This document shows, one piece after another, positions 22,676-34,190 of a DNA stretch of 64,000 bases. Within the stretch, counting starts at the first letter, position 1, and every line of letters begins with the position of its first letter. The notes beneath the pieces were generated by a model, which searched no databases, was not told the origin of the DNA, and saw only the letters and a list, made by a program, of their open reading frames with translations. A program made the translations under genes and the position numbers. Origin of the DNA: Spinacia oleracea (Eukaryota > Streptophyta > Magnoliopsida > Caryophyllales > Amaranthaceae); the NCBI RefSeq assembly GCF_020520425.1, contig NC_079490.1:52988517-53052516 (forward strand), given 5' to 3'.

Positions 22676-22682
22676 TACTTAC
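22664..22682 (-). promoter_or_regulatory. Two tandem splice-donor sites at probable exon 1
   Basis: GTAAGT occurs twice, 13 bases apart: 22682-22677 and 22669-22664. Both follow an ATG. Using the upstream donor gives ATGAATG joined to exon 2 in the wrong frame, with an early stop. Using the downstream donor gives ATGATG joined in frame. The upstream ATG also opens a 5-codon frame (ATG AAT GGT AAG TAA) just before the main start, so a small uORF is possible. Confidence 0.45.
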
Positions 22683-23764
22683 CATTCATGTTTCTGGTTT
22701 CTGGTTTCTGGTTTGTGGTAGAGAAGTTGCAGAGTTGAGGTTTATTGATTCTCAATTTCCTACTATAGAGAGACCAAAAGGAGCGAGTTGGTTTAATGGT
22801 AAAATTGATTCACCTTAAAAATAAGTTGATAAATTCACATAAAAAATAAAATAAGCTAGAATAAATGAGAGTTGTCAAAATACATTGTGGAGTATAAAAT
22901 AATTTCTACTCCATCGTGTTCGAAAGTTATTCTTATTTTTTGAATTGGTGTTTCTTTTTTATTTTCCCCATTTGAAATCTATTTCAGGTATATAATTCTC
23001 AAAATTACCTTCATCCTAAATTCTAATTTCAACTTTATCCTATGTTTATTTCCCTAACCAACTCTACTTGTATTTTTTTTTATTCATTTTCCACTTGCAT
23101 TCTTTTTTCATTTTATGTTAGGGTTGGATCTTAATTTTCACAAAATCTTATTTAAAGGCAGCGTACAATAAAAATAGTTTATAGGAGTAAAAGTTTGTTT
23201 TAAATACCGCAACATATTACTTAGAATCGGAATATTCATTTACCATTTTGCACTTCTTAGACCTGGTGATTGGGGTCGGTGTGGGTTAAAAACATAACAT
23301 GTCATAAAATAATCACTTTAAAATGGATCAATATTTGATGATCGAAATGGGTCACTGGTCAATAGTTGATAGTGTGCGGGCCAATAAACGAGCAAAGAAA
23401 ATGTAGAAAAAAGAGTCAAAGCACAAGTAGAAGTGAATAAAATCTATAGATATACTTTTGTTTTTACAGAATAACTATTTTAATTTCCAAAATTATTGGG
23501 TATTGGTATGCTCTATATTGACCATGTCTAGCAAAGCTCTATTTAACTTGACCTTAACCCATTAACAATTTGATTACCCTGTCTATTAACCAGGTTTAGT
23601 GGCGCCTAGTACGGATGTGCCTCCACCAAATGGTTGACTTCAGTAGTCGGCACTTGAGTGGGGTGTCATCAGCGATTGTCCGTATTATTTTTAATTCATT
23701 AAATTTTATTTTGTATAACCTTCAATGCGATGACTGATGAAGAGATGAGGTAGGGGTATGTCTA

Positions 23765-23808
<44 letters not shown>

Positions 23809-23983
23809 TAACACACGAACATGCTTTTTTGATAGAAAAGGGTAACACTTTGATTTCTCATAACGTATTTGAAATTTTGATTTTATTGCAATCCAGCCTA
23901 AATCTTAATTACTATTAAAACAACCATAAATCTTTATTAGCGAACCAATTTCATAGTAATCCACAAATGGGGAATATAATTAA
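22676..23983. other. Upstream region of the MYCBP-like gene
   Basis: The first ~120 bp (to about 22800) would be 5' UTR and promoter of the minus-strand gene. It has three tandem copies of the 8-mer CCAGAAAC when read on the minus strand. Beyond that it is AT-rich intergenic sequence without supportable coding. A run of about 38 T lies near 23766-23803, possibly the poly(A) tail of an old minus-strand retroposon, but no SINE or LINE body is recognisable. Confidence 0.4.
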
Positions 23984-25642
23984 TAGGGGTGTAAACGAGC
24001 CGAGCCGAGCTTTACCATGTTCATGTTCATTTAACTTATGCGAGCTCGAGCCCGAGCTTTTAACCGAGCTCAAAAATCTGTTCAAGCTCGGTTTGTTTAA
24101 AAGATTTTGTGTTCGTGAACTGTTCGTGAACAGCTCATTTATTAATCGAGCCGAGTTTATAAACGAGCTTTTTTCATGAACGAGCTTTCTTAAACAAGCT
24201 TTAGAGTATAACCACTTGAAAATCTAACAAATTATAATCATATCTAATAATAAAGATTAAAGTACATTACTTTATTTGATAGGAAAAATTACTTTAAATA
24301 ATCTAATCTTTCGACGATTTTCCGATAATAATCCAATCTTTGAATTATTATTTAATAATCCAACCTTTGCACCCCATTATTTTTTATTACACCTAACAAG
24401 TCACCAACCTGATATAAAAAGTTACCAAGCTACGTGGCAGTGTGCTATTAGTCCAATGTAAAATATATTTTTTTCTTTAAATTTAACCACTTTTATACCA
24501 TGTATCCTTCTTTCTCTACTTAATTAGCCGGAAAAAATGGTGGCTTTCAACATCCTTGCTCCATCCTCTTCAAGTCATCAAACCAGCGCAACATCATCGT
24601 CACCATTGTCGATCTTCAATTAATAAAAATCCCATGTGCTTTGATTTTCTTCTTTTGTGTGCGTGAGATTTTGGACTTGGTCTGTCACTTCGATAATAAA
24701 ACCAACGGGAAGATGTTCTCGTTCCTCTCTCCGACCAAAATCCGCTGAAGACTACCCGATGGAGCGGGTTTGATCATATATCGATAGTGTCCAAATAGGT
24801 TCTTCCTTAATTACCCACCCGTATCGAAACGGGCTGTGAGATTAAGTCTTTGGCCATGGATAATGATCGTAACAAGAACATAATTGTTGAAGAAGGTTCA
24901 TTCTAAAGGTGGGTGAAGTTGTTAGGGTAGCTGAATTTGATGGTGGTGTGGTTTTGAAGGGGGGGTGGGAGGTGGGGTGAGAGAAAATATCAGAGAAGGG
25001 TGGGAGGGGGAGACAAAACGCGGAAGAAGGAAGGAGGAGGTACAACCGTACAACTGAGGAGGAAGAAAAAATGATTAGATTTTTCTTTTTCTTTTTTTAA
25101 AGTTGACCTTCTTGACAAGTTCCCGGTTATTTGGGTTCATCAAAAGTTAATGGGGTGCAAAGGTTGGATTATTGGATAATAATACAAAAGTTGGATTATT
25201 ATCGAAAAATCGTCGAAAGGTTGAATTATTTAAAGTAATTTTTCCTATTTGATAAACAAACTAATAATTTAGAAAGAGTCAAAGAGCATTAATTTAGCAA
25301 TTAAAATTTTATTTCAAAATATTTTTATTCTATTATAGATTTCAAAAGTCAAAAACATGATTTTTATTTATATTTGAAAAACGTATATATGGTAAATTAT
25401 GATACATAACATAACTAGACGAAGAACATAAATGAAAGAGTTGTTCATGAACATAAATGAACGAGTTGTTCATGAATTTAAATGAACGAGCATACCTATG
25501 TTCATGTTCAAGCTCGTTTATTAAGCAAGTTTCAAAAGTTGTTCAAGCTCGGCTCGTTTAATAAATGAACGAACATGAACGAGCTTTAAACGAGCCCGAA
25601 CCCGAGTAGTTTATTGACTGGCTCGGCTCATTTGCACCCCTA
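23984..25642. mobile_element. Inverted-repeat element with AGGGGTGTAAACGAGCC termini
   Basis: The left end reads TAGGGGTGTAAACGAGCCGA. The right end, reversed, reads TAGGGGTGCAAATGAGCCGA. Further in, both arms are rich in CGAGCT / AGCTCG and TTCATGAAC words that pair with each other (about 23984-24200 against 25430-25642). Without the internal MULE it is about 690 bp and non-coding. No clean target duplication is visible (ATAATTAA left, ACTAAACA right), so I do not assign a superfamily. Confidence 0.65.
24282..25245. mobile_element. Mutator-like element (possible Pack-MULE), nested
   Basis: Terminal inverted repeats of about 100 bp begin GGAAAAATTACTTTAAATAA. A perfect 9-bp duplication TATTTGATA flanks the element (24273-24281 and 25246-25254), diagnostic for the Mutator superfamily. 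The ~750-bp middle (24480-25080) is unrelated to the TIRs and locally GC-richer, with CT-rich coding-like stretches but no recognised protein, so it may be captured host sequence. No transposase is present. It interrupts the inverted-repeat element described at 23984. Confidence 0.88.
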
Positions 25643-26208
25643 ACTAAACATAGGGAGATGAACAAACAAGGAAGTACGTGCACTCATAACGTAAAGATTT
25701 TATTAATTTAAGAGACATAAAACTAAGTGGCTGTGTTGGTTAACATAAGAAAGAGAAGTTCCCATGAAATTCAAATTTTTGGGAAGTATTTTTGACAAAT
25801 ACGGCTTACCCTTCTCATTCATGTTTTATATATATATAATTGAATTGTTGATTATCTAATTGCCAATTGCGTGATTATTTAGCTGCCTTTTTAAATTTTG
25901 CTGATTACGTGATTATTAAATTGTCGATTTGCGCTTTAAAATTTTGTTGATTACATGATTATTGAGCTGTGTTTTTTAATTTGTTTTTGATTACTGAATT
26001 CTAATTTTGTTATTGATCTATTTTGCTTTTGATTTTTTGATTTAGTTTTGATTTCCTGTGTTGTTTTTGATTTAGTTTTTTGATTTCCTAATTTGTTTTT
26101 GATTTATTTTTTTGAGTTTTGGATTTGTTGTTGTTTAATTTTTTTTAATTATCGAATTGTTCTGCTCAGTTCGTATTTTAATTTCTGTGTTCAAATTCTT
26201 ATTTACAG
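25643..26208. other. AT-rich stretch, no gene seen
   Basis: The stretch is dominated by runs of the type TTGATTAC.TGATTATT and TTTTTGATTT. It could be a 5' UTR intron of the exon-like block that follows. Nothing else is supportable. Confidence 0.35.
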
Positions 26209-27124
26209 ATTTAGCAATGTCATCAGAACTTCATCCTAGTCCGACCTCATCATTGACGAAATCCAGTGAGTTTTCTTATTAATGTGTCTTATATTTAATG
26301 TTCTGAATAATCGTTTTAAATGTTCTGAATAATAGTGATTTATGTTCTGTAAAGTTGTTTCTAGTGTTCTGTATATTTGCTCTCATTTTTCTGAGAAATT
26401 GTTCTTCATGTTCTGAATGATTGCATTACATGTTCTGAATAATCGTTCCAATGTTCTGAGTAATAGTATTTTTGTTCTGAATACTTGATTCTAGTTTTTT
26501 GTATAGTTGTTCTTATTTTCAATTGTTTTTTATATTCTGAATTATTGCTTTACATGATCTGAAAGTTTAACATAATGTTCTATCGGATTAGATTATGAAT
26601 CCTCATGCATCCATACTAGTTGTTACAACGAGATTAGAATATGAATCCTCATGCAGCCATACTAGTTGCATAAATATCTTATATGTCTGTAATCGTTCGT
26701 AAAAAAAAAGAATCTTCTGATGCATATTTTTGGTTTATAAAGCATTTGCCATATTTTTCGAACATATGGTTAAAGTTTTAAAACATATGATTTGAGTTTT
26801 AGAACATTTGCTATGGTTTTCAGAACATATGGGTTAAGGTTTAGAACATTTTCTATGGCCTTTAGAACATTTGCTATGGTTTTTTAGAACATTTTCCATG
26901 GCTTTTAGAACATATGACTTTTTGTTACTATTGAAATGGTTTATGAACAATTTGCTGGAGGTGAATTTCAATGGGAACATGATTGATATTAATCAAGATT
27001 AACAATGGCTTATCAATTGTCTAAATGCTTTACTTGATACAAATCAGCAACTTTGACCCCAATGCAGAAAAGCAGGAAGAAGAGAAGTCACGTGTCAGCC
27101 ATCAAATCGTATCTGGTAGCACAG
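26209..27124 (+). other. Plus-strand exon-like blocks in the AGAACAT-rich element
   Basis: 26209-26265 follows TTTACAG and starts a frame at 26217: MSSELHPSPTSSLTKS, then GTGAG. 27068-27124 follows ATGCAG, reads KQEEEKSRVSHQIV in one frame, and is followed by GTAGC. Both look like short spliced exons of a plant gene or transposon gene. I do not recognise the protein. The intron between them is packed with ATGTTCTGAA and TTAGAACAT words. Confidence 0.35.
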
Positions 27125-27419
27125 GTAGCAACCCGAAGGTCTGGTTTTGCTAGAAAAAATAATCAAGCAGACCCATAAGGTTGGCCTAGTTATTTTATCT
27201 CTCGTAGAATTGCATATCTTTATGCTCCTATTTGACATTATCATAGATTTCCAACAGAAGAATCGTATAATAAGCTTTTTGGGGGATGGAAGGAAGACGA
27301 GGTAAGACCTTATTGTTGTGTTTTGTCAACTGGGACCAGTGATGATGACTTCCTGCCTAGTTGATTCTTATTGTTGTTGATGTTGGCCTTCTGCTGCTGT
27401 AAGTTTGTTGGTCAAGTGA

Positions 27420-27490
27420 TGCCTATTAGCTCAATTGATAGAGCTTTGTGCGCTTGCACAATGATGTAGGTTTGAATCCTACATAGGCAA
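27420..27490 (+). tRNA. tRNA-like sequence (6-base anticodon loop)
   Basis: The cloverleaf folds fully: acceptor TGCCTAT/ATAGGCA (7 of 7 pairs), D arm GCTC..GAGC with an 8-base loop, anticodon stem TTGTG/CACAA, and T arm GTAGG TTTGAAT CCTAC. Pol III A-box (TTAGCTCAATTGA) and B-box (GGTTTGAATCC) like sequences are present. The anticodon loop has only 6 bases (CGCTTG), so no normal anticodon can be assigned. A tRNA-derived element or a specialised small RNA is more likely than a working tRNA. Confidence 0.5.
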
Positions 27491-27746
27491 TTCTTTGTAT
27501 TCCGTTTATGGTATTAACTCGTATTTGATGATTCTTTACTTTTGAATCACTTCTATTTACTTTTGAATCAGTTCTATTTAATTTAGAACATAAGTATCAG
27601 TTTTTGGAACATTAGCTTTTGTTTTTAGAACATGAAGTCACAAACATTTAGAACATAAGCAACACGTATTTTAAAATATTGAATTTCATTATATATATTT
27701 CAACTTTTAAAATAAAAGAGGTTAAATACATTACACTGCACATTGA

Positions 27747-27751
<5 letters not shown>

Positions 27752-27834
<83 letters not shown>
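27752..27834. repeat. (ATT)n microsatellite
   Basis: About 83 bases of uninterrupted ATT/TTA triplets, lying between the two tRNA-like sequences. Confidence 0.95.
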
Positions 27835-27958
27835 CATTGAAATGTGAATTATCATTTCTCTTAAATTCTTGAACATATGAAAAAGTATTTAGAACACGAG
27901 ACTTAACTTTTTAGAACACGGACAAAAAGGCTTTAAATGTATTTAACTTATATAGAAC

Positions 27959-28028
27959 AACCTATGTAGGATTTGAACCTACATCCATGTGTAATGGCAC
28001 ATTGCTCTACCATTTGAGCTAATAGATT
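27959..28028 (-). tRNA. Second tRNA-like sequence, inverted
   Basis: Read on the minus strand: acceptor AATCTAT/ATAGGTT (7 pairs, one G.T), D arm GCTC AAATGGTA GAGC, anticodon stem ATGTG/CACAT with a 6-base loop CCATTA, and T arm GTAGG TTCAAAT CCTAC. Its stems differ from those of the copy at 27420, but the partner bases changed as well, which argues that the fold was kept by selection or came from two real tRNA-like parents. It again has a 6-base loop. Confidence 0.5.
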
Positions 28029-28174
28029 TTAAAAAATATTCAAACAAGTTATTCATTGTTGACAAAAATTTATGTAAAGAAACAAAAATGGAAGCCCAGA
28101 ACACACATGTAAACCTTTAGAACATAAGCAATGTTAATTCATAACATAAGCAACATTAGTTTAGAACATATGCA

Positions 28175-28710
28175 ATGTTAATTCAGAACATATGTAATGC
28201 TAGTTTAGAACATAAGACAAGGTGTATGTCATCCAACTCAATATCTATTTCTTCTTTGCTATACATGACCAAAGTAATTATATTGGTGTCTAAGCTTGTT
28301 ACAAGTTCAACAGAAAACTTTGACTTATGGGCACCAATATGCAAATCAAGGAAGGCACCAAAGCCTATCTTCCTAATGGAAGCTCTGTGTTGTCTGGGAA
28401 TTTTAGGAATAAGTGCCATGAACCAATTTGCTGGTATTGTTTGGATCAAAAGTCTTTCCTCCTTCTTCACCGACCTTGAATTGTTATCCACTTCTACGCA
28501 GTCTTGTGACCCCGAACGCACCTCAACTATAGACTTGTGCTTCTTGACATCTCTAACAACAATTTTTGTACTCTCTTTCCTCTTTGCAACATGTTTCCTT
28601 AGTTTGTTATGTTTCTTATTCACTTCCTCTTGTTCTTTGTTCACATTAACATCGGTTTCTTCAATGAGGTTAGCTTCAGTTTCTCTATTGTTGTGAGTTT
28701 CGATTACCCT
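28175..28710 (-). CDS. Exon of a transposon-like gene (charged N-part + IPKIPRQHRASIRKIGFG block)
   Basis: The minus-strand frame opens after an acceptor (GATGCAG|GGTAATCG at 28710) and runs ~175 codons to a stop near 28183. It starts with a Lys/Glu-rich region (NKEQEEVNKKHNKLRKHVAK) and then has a folded-looking part (IPANWFMALIPKIPRQHRAS..IGFGAFLDLHIGAHKSK). The IRKIGFGAFLDL pattern recalls the domain upstream of Ulp1-type proteases in plant transposon proteins, but this is a weak resemblance. The overlapping plus-strand frame of similar length is judged a shadow. The exon belongs to a minus-strand transcription unit whose 5' end may be near 30,950. Confidence 0.4.
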
Positions 28711-28923
28711 GCATCACATGAAACAAATTTAGTTCTGTTATAAACAATGTATATATGTTCTAACAATTGAATTATATGTTCTAACAAGTGAAGCTATATG
28801 TTCTGTACATTATTCCTATATGTTCTAACAGTTAAGCTACATGTTCTAAGCAGTTAATCTGTATGTTCTAAGATATGATGTTTAGAGATATTAGAGAGAT
28901 ATAGTTTTATATTTGAGAGATTT

Positions 28924-29925
28924 TATTTTAGATTAAACTTGGCAAAACAACTTAAGGCATGGAACTACAAACCAAAACAACAATATAGGAACAACTTAAC
29001 AACAACACATGAAACATTGAAAATGACAATCTCCTTCTAATTAAGGGCAAAAACCTCTACAGATTGAACACATTGAGGCAGGTGGGCAACTAACGGACTA
29101 TGTTTGACACTTCCCATTCTGAATTTTTATGCGTAGATCAGTAGATGTCAATTACTTATAATTTGTTGGAATTGTCTGTCTACTGCAGAGATGGGAAGAG
29201 GAATCTGAAAGACAGCGAATTTTGAACAAAAAGCACATCAAGGGTAATGTGGCTCGCTCAAATAGAGAATTCTGAATTCAGAAAAAGATATCAAGGAAGG
29301 AGCTCAAAGGCACCAGTTATATGGATTATGACTTGTTTCTGAATTCTTAATGTTGAAATATAATATAAGCACATAGATGAGAGTTGGCCGGCTCAATTTC
29401 ACTTAGAAAGTTGGTTTCATATCATGGTTAGCAAGCTTGGGAAGGTTGAAAACCAAGGAGAAACTACTCAAAGTTGGAGACACTTCAAGCATCTATTATG
29501 AGACTGCACTGATGAATCATCAATCATTAACCAGAAAATTAGGCAACTTGCCCTCTGGGTTCTACATTTTCCACCAAAATAATCAAACTGCCATCGCACA
29601 TATTATCCCGACAAAGGTTCACAAATTCTAGGATACAGTTATCTTTATCTCTGGAGCAACTGTCAAATTCAAAACACAGTGATCAAATTCACACCTAAAC
29701 ACACTTTGATACACCAGGAAAAACGACTCGAGCTCTAATACAAATTTAGTCAATAGGAATCAGTAATAATAAAAGTCTGATAAGAATCTCGGGAAGTGAA
29801 CAATAAGTAAGTGAAGATGAACATATCACATATTCACATTGATTCTTAAACCTGTCAAAACAACGTAAGGCATGGAACTACAAACCAAACCAACAACACT
29901 TGAACAATGTAATAGCAACATAGGA
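28924..29925. repeat. Imperfect ~80-bp direct repeat flanking 0.84 kb
   Basis: 28924-29010 and 29844-29925 share CAAAACAACTTAAGGCATGG / CAAAACAACGTAAGGCATGG and ACTACAAACCAAA..CAACA..ATAGGAACA. Between them 29190-29248 is exon-like (acceptor TACTGCAG, reads RWEEESERQRILNKKHIK). Not recognised as any known element. Confidence 0.4.
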
Positions 29926-30589
29926 ACAGACCATTAGGGAAACTCAAACACCTAAACTAATAGATGGAAACAGATAATATCAACTAGTAAAACCGTCAAA
30001 CGTCAGATAAGACAACATATAATTAATTTCACTAGCTAGCTTTCAAATTCAGAACATGTGCACTTGTAATTAGAACATATGCAATTATGATGTTCTACAA
30101 AGTGATCTATGATGTTCTACACAGTGATTTATGATGTTCTACACAGTAATTTACGATGTTCTACAAAGTGATCTGTGATGTTCTACACAGTGATTTATGA
30201 TGTTCTACATTCTTAAGCTTCATGTTCTAAAGTATTGAGAGTATAAAATATTACTCTAAATTATTCATGATGTCGTTCAGAACATTCAAAAAATATCAAA
30301 ACAATATCTTAAAATGACGAAAATATCTTAAAATTCTCAATTCTCAAAACAATTCAAAAAATCACAAATTAAATTCTAATTAAAAATACTAAAAATTCAT
30401 AAAATTCAGAACATTTATAATTGCATCAAACATCAAATATAAGGAATATAAAAATTTCAAAATCGCTAGAAACATCCAAATATTTGCAAACCAAATAATT
30501 ACAAAAATAAATTATGAGAAATTCGGAAAATAATTACAAAATTTCGAAATTAATAAATAAATTTCGCTACAATTAAACCACCGAATGCT

Positions 30590-31274
<685 letters not shown>

Positions 31275-31372
31275 CATCCCAATTAACCTAGGAAGGTTAA
31301 TCCAGTAACCTAACATAAATAGCACTTTACAATATTAACACTAATATACTCCGTATCTTTTATATTGTAACA

Positions 31373-34185
31373 TCCCCCTCAAGGTGGATCATGAAGATCT
31401 CGAATGCCCATCTTGTCAACAAAAAACTCGAATTGCGCCTTACCCAAAGCTTAGGTAAATATATCTGCCAACTGTACCTTCGTCGATACATATGAAGGAC
31501 AAATAATTCCTTCCTTAATCGCATCACGAATAAAATGACAGTCTGCCTCAATGTGTTTCGTCCTCTCATGGAACACCGGATTCTGTGCCATATGCAATGC
31601 AGACTGACTATCACAAAACATGCGCATACCTGGTTTGTGCGCCACTCCCAAATCACTCAGTAGTTGCTTCAACCACTTTAATTCACATGTCAAAGCTTCC
31701 ATCGAACGATATTCTGCTTCTACCGAAGAACGGGAAACAGTATGTTGTTTCTTGGTCTTCCAGGATACCGGAGACAAACCAAGTAAAACAAACCAACCAG
31801 TCAACGAACAACGTGTCAATGGGCAACTCGCCCAATCAGAGTAGCACCAACCATCTAATTGCAATGTGTTGTCAGACCGGAGAAGGATCCCTTGACCCGG
31901 ACACTTCTTCAAGTACCGAACAACACGTAGGGCTGCATCCCAATGTTCCTCTTTCGGTGCCTGCATAAACTATGACAAAATATGAAAGGAATACGCCAAA
32001 TCTGGCCTCGTTACTGCTAAATAAATCAGACGTCCAACCAGACGCCTATACTTCTCGCCGTCAGCCAACTCCTTTCCCTCTGCCAACGCAAGTTTATGAT
32101 TCTGCTCCATCAGAAAGTCCACCGGCTTCGCTCCCAACAATCCAGTTTCTGTAATAATATCTAAGGCATACTTTCTCTGACAAACATAAAAACCAAGACT
32201 GCTGCGAGCCACCTCTAGGCCAAGAAAATACTTTAAGGCTCCAAGATCTTTCATTTTAAAGCATTCACTCAAATATGCTTTAAAACTCTCAAGTGCAAAT
32301 GTATTATTTCCTGCAATAATCATATCATCAACATAAATGAGCACACTTACTTGTAACGAACCCTTGGAAAGAGTGAACAAAGAGTAATCAGAATACGATT
32401 GCTGGAACCCATACGAAATTAGGGCCTTAGACAACTTCTCAAACCAACATCGGGGAGCCTGTTTCAATCCGTACAACGACTTTCTCATTCTGCATACCTT
32501 GTCAGAATTATTTTTCTGAAAACCCGGTGGAATCTTCATATAAATCTCATCCTCTAAGTCACCGTGTAGAAATGCATTATGAACATCCATCTGGTGAACC
32601 TCCCAATTCTTAACCGCTGCAACGGCCAAGAAAGTACGAACTGTCGCCATTTTTGCCACAAGCGCAAAAGTTTCATTGTAATCTAAACCCTCCTCTTGAT
32701 GATTACCCAGAAAAACTAACCTTGCCTTAAAACGCAACAAATTCCCATCTTCATCACGTTTTTCTGTGTACACCCTTTTGCTCCCAAGTGCTTTCTTTCC
32801 CGCGGGAAAGTTCTCTAATGTCCAAGTACCCTGTTCTTCAAGAGCATCAATTTCAGAAGTCATAGCTTTTCTCCATCCCTCATGTTGCATGGCCTGTTTA
32901 AATGTTTTAGGTGTCTTTTCTTCCTGCAATGCTGCAATAAAATTTCTGTGTTTGGGCGAAAAACGTTCATAATTAACAAAATATGTGATAGGATACGGAG
33001 TACCTGAGGAAGATGATGTCGTAGATGAATTATCAGAAGTGCTATATTTTTTCCGTATTGTATGAAGTAGATGATCTCAGAGCTTCGTTGACTGAAACTT
33101 TATGCGCTTCCCTCTTCCTAATTCCTGACCCGTATCCCCACATATTTCCTCACTACTTGTATCTACTTGCTGCATTCCTATATCACAGGTGACTGATAAG
33201 GATGGTTGGCAAGTTGGGCGAACATGCCGGGCTCCGGCTCCGCCCTCACCCCGTCGTTCACAACGCTGCTCACACGCAGCAGTAGCATTCCCTACAGTCG
33301 CCTTCTCTCCAGGCTCCTCGCCCAAAACAGCACGTTGTTGCTGCTGCACCAGGCACATTGCCCAGCGCCTCAGTACACACCTCGTGCAGCGCCTCCTGTG
33401 CACTGCCCAGTGCCTCACTTCACGCCTCGTGCAGCGCCTCCTGCGCACTGCCTTGCGCCTCACTGCGTGCATCTCCCAGCAACTGCAGCGCCTCTCTTCC
33501 ACTCTGCACACAGCCTTGGTCCTCACTCACACTCCCATGATTGCCCATCACTCCCACACAAATAGACCCCATGCCATTCTCATCACATGTATCCAAACTC
33601 CAATGATCCATATCATCTAAAACATCACATATATCCTCGCCCTCCCCACTGTAATTAGGTACCATCAACGATGCATTGGATGTATCCGCATACGGAAACA
33701 CCCGTTCATAAAATTTGACATCACGAGAAACAAAAAATTCACGTGTTTCCAGATCATACAAGTGCCACCCTTTTTGCCCAAAAGGATAACCTAAAAACAC
33801 ACATTTCCTACTTCTTAACTCAAACTTGTCACCCTTACTTCGTTGATTATACGCATAACACAAACAACCAAAAATTCGAATAGGAACATATGAAGGCGAT
33901 TTTCCAAACAACATTTCATACGGAGTCTTATTTCCAAGTAGCGGGGTAGAGGTACGATTGATTAAATAACATGTCGTCATTACACATTAACCCCAAAACT
34001 TTTTAGGCAAATTTCCTTGAAAACGTAATGCCCTCGCAACATTGAGAATATGTTGATTTTTACGCTCAACCCTCCCATTTTGTTGATGGGTACCAACACA
34101 TGAAGACTCAAACAACATACCATGTTTAAAGAAATATCCTTGCAAACAATTAAACTCCGTACCATTGTCACTACGAACAACCTTT
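31373..34185 (-). pseudogene. Copia polyprotein, integrase to RNase H (broken)
   Basis: In minus-strand order: end of the integrase core (VVRSDNGTEFNCLQGYFFKH, THQQNGRVERKNQHIL; second catalytic D and the glutamate region visible) at 34185-33987, integrase C-terminal region (NKTPYEMLFGKSPSYVPIRI) from 33980, a repeat-rich linker, RT (RFKARLVFLGNHQEEGLDYN, QMDVHNAFLHGDL, VLIYVDDMIIAG) at 33000-31970, and RNase H (WCYSDWASCP, TVSRSSVEAEYRSM, QLADIFT) to 31451. Breaks: TGA near 33078, frameshift and TGA in the linker (33300-33530), TAG at 31967-31969. A polypurine tract CTTGAGGGGGA precedes the presumed 3' LTR (TGTTACAATA.., 31372 downward). Everything upstream of the integrase is displaced by the LTR at 34191. 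Confidence 0.92.
33343..33470 (-). repeat. 45-bp minisatellite inside pol
   Basis: About two and a half copies of a 45-bp unit encode EALGSAQEALHE-type repeats in the linker between integrase and RT. It is in frame with integrase, but a TGA occurs at one unit border. Unit length is a multiple of three, so gain or loss would not shift the frame. Confidence 0.7.
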
Positions 34186-34190
34186 ATAAC

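Larger units (their letters stand above)
26280..30250. repeat. Dispersed AGAACAT / ATGTTCT motif field
   Basis: The 7-mer ATGTTCT (26280-26580, 28750-28870, 30085-30230) or its complement AGAACAT (26760-26920, 27590-27660, 27890-28220) occurs several dozen times, often as ATGTTCTGAA, TTTAGAACATTTGC or ATGTTCTACACAGTGATTT. It is rare elsewhere in the window. Spacing is irregular (about 25-60 bp), so this is not a simple satellite. Subterminal or regulatory repeats of a DNA transposon are the simplest reading. Confidence 0.7.

Noticed and set aside
23766..23803. Poly(T) run as tail of a SINE or LINE on the minus strand
   Set aside because: No SINE promoter boxes or LINE coding next to it, and no target duplication visible.
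24842..25045. 67-codon proline-rich minus-strand frame within the MULE
   Set aside because: Its text is a CT-rich low-complexity run with no family match; mentioned only as possible captured sequence.
27420..27490. Ordinary functional tRNA gene
   Set aside because: The anticodon loop has 6 bases, so no standard anticodon; kept only as tRNA-like.
28175..28696. 173-codon plus-strand frame
   Set aside because: The minus strand gives a better protein (charged region plus folded block, proper acceptor), so the plus frame is taken as its shadow.
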